64,000 nt of DNA, taken from the NCBI RefSeq assembly GCF_003570725.1, contig NZ_QWVS01000008.1, positions 1 to 64,000 of the forward strand, in the 5' to 3' direction. The notes under the pieces are model-generated. The model made no database searches. It worked only from the letters and a program-made list of their open reading frames with translations, and was not told where the DNA came from. A program made the translations under genes and the position numbers. Positions within the stretch are counted from its first letter, which is position 1. Every line of letters begins with the position of its first letter. Origin of the DNA: Peribacillus asahii. GTDB taxonomy: Bacteria; Bacillota; Bacilli; Bacillales; DSM-1321. Positions 59,910-64,000 of the stretch are shown here, piece after piece.

Positions 59910-61280
59910 TTATACGCCTTTTTTATTCAACCTAAATCCGTAATAGCATGCTACAAGCAAGATAATCCAAATTGGTCCAACGATAAGGGCAATTATTGTG
60001 TTTTTAGAGAAAGCCATGAGAACGACCACAAAGGCTAAAAAGACAAGGGCAAAATATGAGCTGAATGGGTACCACGGCATTTTGTACTCCAACTTCTTCT
60101 TTTCTTCCTTTGTCATTCCTTTTCTATAACGAAGGTGAGAAATCAAAATCGTCGCCCATGTCCAAATGGCTCCAAATGTAGCAATACTCGTTACCCAACT
60201 GAATACCTTTTCCGACACAATATAATTCAAATAGACTCCTATCAATAAAACCACTGCAGATACGATAATTGCAACTCCTGGTATGCCACTTTTGGTTGTA
60301 CGTTCAAAGCTTTTAGGTGCTTCATTTTGTTGAGCGAGATTAAATAACATTCTCGCTGTACTAAAGATTCCGCTATTACAAGAAGAAAGGGCAGCCGTCA
60401 AAACAACAAAATTAATGATTCCAGCGGCCTCTTTAATCCCAATCTGTTCAAACGTCATAACAAACGGGCTTTGCTTAGGACTTATTTCATCCCAAGGATA
60501 AATTGACATGATTACAGTCAGCGACAGAACGTAAAAAATCAAAATACGCCAGAATACCGTATCAATTGCACGTGACAACGCTTTTTTCGGATCTTTAACT
60601 TCTCCAGCAGTTATCCCAAGCATTTCAACTCCCAAATAAGCGAACATAACCATTTGAAAGGACATCAATAAACCACTGAACCCATTTGGAAAGAAACCAC
60701 CATGTTCAAATAAGTTCCCAAAACCAATGGCTACTCCACCATTTCCAATTCCAAAAAGAATGATTCCTAATCCAAGGACAATCATAAATATAATGGTAAC
60801 GATTTTTATTAATGCAAACCAAAACTCTAATTCACCATAAGCTTTAACCGCTAAGAAATTCACAGACGCCATAATGACTAATGCTCCTAAAGCCCAAGCC
60901 CATTGCGGTGTACCAGGGAACCAGTACTGCATATAAATTCCGACAGCTGTAATTTCCGCCATACACGTAACAATCCACAAGAACCAATAGTTCCAGCCAG
61001 TAATAAACCCTGCAAGCGGTCCTATATAATTTCTTGCATATCGGCTAAATGAGCCGGCTACCGGGTTTTTAATCGCCATTTCTCCTAGTGCTCGCATAAT
61101 CATGTAAATGACTAGGCCACCTAAAGTATAAGCAATCAAAATACTAGGGCCCGCAAGTTTAATAGCATCCGCAGATCCTAGAAAAAGACCAACACCAATC
61201 GCTGCACCCAGTGACATTAGGGTAATATGCCTTTGTTCTAATCCTCTATGTAATTGTGACTCTTCCCTGCTGTTTTTCAT
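59910..61280 (-). CDS. Amino acid permease (APC superfamily)
   Basis: About 456 aa with 12 membrane helices. AAT-family motifs are HRGLEQRHITLMSLGAAIGVGLFLGS at the start, NPVAGSFSRYARNYIGPLAGFITGWNYW and EVKDPKKALSRAI. It resembles proline-specific/alanine/glycine permeases of Bacillus; the substrate is not certain. AAGGAG lies six bases before the ATG at 61280; the open frame to 61307 contains this site. It is monocistronic. Confidence 0.87.
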   Translation of the reverse strand: MKNSREESQLHRGLEQRHITLMSLGAAIGVGLFLGSADAIKLAGPSILIAYTLGGLVIYMIMRALGEMAIKNPVAGSFSRYARNYIGPLAGFITGWNYWFLWIVTCMAEITAVGIYMQYWFPGTPQWAWALGALVIMASVNFLAVKAYGELEFWFALIKIVTIIFMIVLGLGIILFGIGNGGVAIGFGNLFEHGGFFPNGFSGLLMSFQMVMFAYLGVEMLGITAGEVKDPKKALSRAIDTVFWRILIFYVLSLTVIMSIYPWDEISPKQSPFVMTFEQIGIKEAAGIINFVVLTAALSSCNSGIFSTARMLFNLAQQNEAPKSFERTTKSGIPGVAIIVSAVVLLIGVYLNYIVSEKVFSWVTSIATFGAIWTWATILISHLRYRKGMTKEEKKKLEYKMPWYPFSSYFALVFLAFVVVLMAFSKNTIIALIVGPIWIILLVACYYGFRLNKKGV

Positions 61281-61437
61281 ATCGTTCTCCTTTGCTTGAA
61301 TAGTCAATGCCTAATCTGTATGTTACAAGCACAACAAAAAGCGTTTGCACTAATCTATTATACTAAAAAAAGGATTTTCACAAATGTTTTTTTACTATTT
61401 GTAATATAAATAATATTAGTTAAGCTTTTCATGAATA

Positions 61438-61472
61438 CATATAAAAGAGCCTTTCTAAACGAAAAGGCTCTT
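61438..61472 (-). terminator. Terminator of the tetR-MFS unit
   Basis: On the minus strand AAGAGCCTTTTC / GAAAGGCTCTT with a one-base bulge, followed by TTATATG. It lies about 50 bases beyond the MFS frame. Confidence 0.75.
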
Positions 61473-61523
61473 CCCTATCATTACCTCTTATTTTTCTTAT
61501 TCGAAAATAAGCAGCTTTAAATC

Positions 61524-62932
61524 TTAATGTTGGTGACGGCTATTCTTAATGAAGAATGAACCAATTAAGCTTAAAATAGATACAATTAATACAACAATGA
61601 ACGCATAGTGAACACCATATGCTAGAAAGTCAACTGGTACGTTTGCCCCGTTTTCCTCAATGTATTTGTTTTGTCCAATTGTAAACATTGTGATAGCAAT
61701 CGCAGTACCTAGTGCACCTGCTACTTGCGTTAATGTATTCATTGCAGCTGAACCGTCCGCATACATTTTGGGCGGCAATTGGTTCATGGCTTTTGTTTGT
61801 GCAGGCATAATTGTCATCGAAATACCTAAGAAGAATACCATTAATAACACAATAATTTGCCATACTGGTGTAGTTGCAGAAATTACAAGTACAAATAATA
61901 TTGCACTAATTGTAATTAAAATATAGCCAATACGTGTATAGATTTTTGGCCCCACTTTATCAAAGCTTGAACCTACAATTGGCGACATGACAATATTTAA
62001 CGCATTACCTGGTAACATTACTAAGCCTGCTACAAGGGCTGCATACCCTAATACGCTCTTTAAATATAGTGGAATCAAAATTGCAACTGATAGAATCATA
62101 AATAAGTTACATATCATCAGCACAGTACCTAATGTGAACATTGGGTGCTTAAATACACGTAAATCAATCATTGGTATATCCATTTTGAATTGACGTGTAA
62201 TGAATAAAATTAATGTAACAATCCCTACTAATAATGGTAACCAAACAATTAATTCAGTAATTGATGATTCTGCTAAAGTCGCAAGGGCGAAAACAATTCC
62301 ACCAAACCCAATTGTTGAAAAAATTAAAGATAAAATATCAATTTTCGGACGAGATAAATCTGATACATTCTCCATTTTTGGTGCACCAAATATTAATAAT
62401 AGTAAGTTTAATACAATCATAATCCAGAAAATATAGTGCCAGCTAGAAACGCTAATAATTAACCCAGCAATTGATGGACCTAAAGCCGGACCAGCTGTTA
62501 AAACTAATCCAAATATTCCCATTACTGCGCCGCGCTTATTTATCGGGAAAATCATTAATACTACACTAAACATTAGTGGTAAGAAAATACCTTTACCTAA
62601 CCCTTGAATTAAACGACCTACTAATAAAATAGGGAATTAGGGGCAATTGCTCCTAAAAGCGATCCAATTAACATAAAAATAATAGCCGATGAAATCAACT
62701 GTTTTGTAGTAAACCAGCGCATTAAATATGCTGATAAAGGTACTAATACTGCTAAAACTAATAAATACCCCGTTGTTAACCATTGAGCAGTACCAGCCTT
62801 AATACTGTAGTCTACCATGATGTCTGTCAATGCCATGTTTATAGCTGTTTCACCAAATAGACCGATGAAAGATCCAACCATTAAAACTGCAGCCATAAGC
62901 TTAGCATTTTTTACTTCGATATGGGAACCCAT
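61524..62932 (-). pseudogene. Frameshifted DHA2-type MFS drug-efflux transporter gene
   Basis: The N-terminal part (62621-62932) reads MGSHIEVKNAKLMAAVLMVG...LLGAIAPN and then runs into SLFY and a stop. The remainder resumes in another frame with FPILLVGRLIQGLGKGIFLP (from about 62637) and continues to 61524. Adding one base near 62635-62639 restores a single protein of about 469 aa, 14-helix EmrB/QacA type. Motifs such as GRLIQG and LTAGPALGPSIAGLI are intact otherwise. The gene is coupled to tetR by a one-base TAATG overlap. It is either a recent inactivation or a sequencing error. Confidence 0.85.
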
Positions 62933-63543
62933 TAAAAATCTTCTCCTTTTATGCTAATATACTGACCAATTTGCTGAGCAACGACGCGCATAGGCTCTGA
63001 GGTTTTCTTCATGATGCTCAGCATGATGCTGCCTTCAATTAATGAAGTAAGCATCAGTGCCTTATTTCGGGAAGCTTCCAATGGTACCCCTCTATTTTGT
63101 AATTGATTTGAAATCACTTCTTCAATTCGAGTATATAGGCTACTACATTTTTCACGTACTTCATCACTTACTATACTAATTTCACTTACCATGCTGGTAA
63201 ATGTGTATCCAATGATTTGACCTTTTTCTTCAAACATTCGTATCAATTCAGTAAAAATTGAAATAATCGCTTCTTTAAAAGATTGATGTTTGACGAAATG
63301 TTGTTCCATATCTTTAATGATATCTGATTGCGCTTGTTCTAAGCAAGTAATGAGTAACTGTTCCTTCCCCTTAGGAAAATGATGATAAAAAGAACCCTTT
63401 GATGTGTTAGTAGCAGAAATAATTTCTGCAAGCCCTACGCTTACATACCCTTTTTCATAAAATAATTTTGTCGCTTCCGTTACAAATAAAAATTTCATAT
63501 CCATTTCAAACGTTTTAATTAATTTTTGTAAGATTAACTCCAT
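62932..63543 (-). CDS. TetR family transcriptional regulator
   Basis: 203 aa. The helix-turn-helix is GLAEIISATNTSKGSFYHHFPKGKEQLL. The ligand-binding part (from about 70) is variable, as usual. The gene is translationally coupled to the efflux gene and probably represses the unit. The ATG at 63543 has no clear ribosome binding site and overlaps a palindrome; an ATG 12-14 codons further in would give a more typical N-terminus. Confidence 0.85.
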   Translation of the reverse strand: MELILQKLIKTFEMDMKFLFVTEATKLFYEKGYVSVGLAEIISATNTSKGSFYHHFPKGKEQLLITCLEQAQSDIIKDMEQHFVKHQSFKEAIISIFTELIRMFEEKGQIIGYTFTSMVSEISIVSDEVREKCSSLYTRIEEVISNQLQNRGVPLEASRNKALMLTSLIEGSIMLSIMKKTSEPMRVVAQQIGQYISIKGEDF

Positions 63544-63558
63544 ACTTCAATCGTATGG
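63540..63558. promoter_or_regulatory. Possible TetR operator over the tetR start
   Basis: CCATAC / GTATGG, a perfect 6-bp inverted repeat with a 7-base spacer. It lies directly over the first codon of the longest tetR frame and is in reach of self-repression. Confidence 0.35.
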
Positions 63559-63611
63559 ATATTTTGTTGATAATGGCGTTCTGAGAATAAAAATTGAAAA
63601 GGCTAAATAAT

Positions 63612-63666
63612 AAAAAGCATCAAATTCAAAAGAGCCGGCTAAGACTCAATCTGAAATTGATGCTTT
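63612..63666 (-). terminator. Terminator of rlmCD
   Basis: AAAGCATCAAATTCA pairs with TGAAATTGATGCTTT (14 of 15) with an inner GAG..CTC hairpin. It ends in TTTTTATTATTT on the minus strand, about 30 bases after the rlmCD stop. Confidence 0.85.
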
Positions 63667-63696
63667 AAAGAAAAAATAGAGGAAACTAGCTAATCA

Positions 63697-64000
63697 TTAG
63701 TTGCCTTCTTTTAAAATGAGTTGCGAGACACACTCCACATGCGCCGTCATCGGGAACATATCTACTGGTTGTAAATCTGTTGTTTTATAACCGCCGTCTT
63801 CAAGGATTCGTAAATCTCTCGCCAGCGTTCCTGGATTACATGAAACATAAACGACTTTCTTCGGTTTCATGTCTATAATCGTGTTTAACAAAGATTCGTC
63901 ACAGCCTTTACGCGGCGGGTCGACGACTAACACATCGGCCGCATTTCCTTCTTTATACCAATCGGTAATCACCGTTTCCGCTGCACCGACAGCAAATTCT
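63697..64000 (-). CDS. rlmCD: 23S rRNA (uracil-5-)-methyltransferase RlmCD, C-terminal part (cut by the window edge)
   Basis: The last 100 or so residues of a TrmA/RumA-family enzyme. The motifs are [17 protein letters not shown] and the catalytic-Cys segment [16 protein letters not shown], with [10 protein letters not shown] at the end. The frame continues past base 64000 ([14 protein letters not shown]), so the start is not in the window. It methylates uracil in 23S rRNA with SAM. In Bacillus one enzyme (YefA) does both RlmC and RlmD sites. Confidence 0.88.
   Translation of the reverse strand, partial: EFAVGAAETVITDWYKEGNAADVLVVDPPRKGCDESLLNTIIDMKPKKVVYVSCNPGTLARDLRILEDGGYKTTDLQPVDMFPMTAHVECVSQLILKEGN

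Noticed and set aside
1-64000. CRISPR arrays, tRNA genes, prophage or conjugative modules
   Set aside because: No regularly spaced repeats, cloverleaf sequences or phage/transposon genes were recognised anywhere in the window.

Overview
The window is a low-GC Bacillaceae chromosome segment (Bacillus or a close relative). Supporting signs are strong AGGAGG-type ribosome binding sites, several TTG/GTG starts, a TnrA-type MerR regulator, an AcoR/sigma-54 acetoin operon, CcpA-type cre sites and Bacillus-style rRNA promoters. No prophage, insertion sequence, CRISPR array or tRNA gene was seen. It reads mostly as a run of metabolic operons, each with its own regulator and operator sites.

Layout. 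1-590: the leader and tandem promoters of an rRNA operon that runs leftwards out of the window. 0.6-2.2 kb: a catE-like dioxygenase gene broken by an in-frame stop, and a SEC-C protein. 2.4-10.2 kb: the acetoin dehydrogenase operon acoABCL plus an acetoin reductase gene, its activator gene acoR, a consensus sigma-54 promoter and a 52-bp near-perfect palindrome placed like an activator site. 10.4-17.5 kb: a BASS-type transporter, a PadR/HAAS/DUF4097 envelope operon, a DUF2157/GDYXXLXY membrane pair and a secreted SH3/glucosaminidase autolysin. 17.5-28 kb: a nine-gene phenol/catechol meta-cleavage operon, from a two-component monooxygenase and catechol 2,3-dioxygenase to pyruvate and acetyl-CoA through the 4-oxalocrotonate branch, with a XylR_N/V4R-PucR regulator and two cre-like sites.

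28-37 kb: peptidase T, a membrane GGDEF protein, an NAD-salvage operon (pncA-pncB-nadD-like) next to its probable repressor gene nrtR with matching operators, a CaiB/BaiF CoA-transferase, and a YczE/YitT-type membrane protein gene lying between two copies of a short repeat. 37.5-51.3 kb: assimilatory nitrate/nitrite reduction. This comprises nasD-nasE-nirC-sumT-sirB-trpD2-like, tnrA, nasA and nasB-nasC. TnrA/GlnR-type boxes precede nasD, tnrA, nasA and nasB. Siroheme synthesis (sumT, sirB) is co-transcribed with the siroheme enzyme NasD.

51.5-57 kb: an apparent five-gene operon of glycerate kinase, an SLC13-type carrier, an OmpR-type response regulator, a histidine kinase and a PepSY protein. 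Upstream lie four AGAAA repeats spaced exactly 10 bp. 57.3-64 kb: an OPT-family peptide transporter overlapping an orphan PqqD-like gene, an APC amino-acid permease, a TetR regulator translationally coupled to a frameshifted MFS drug-efflux gene, and the 3' end of rlmCD. All functions are inferred by reading the sequence; no database search was run.
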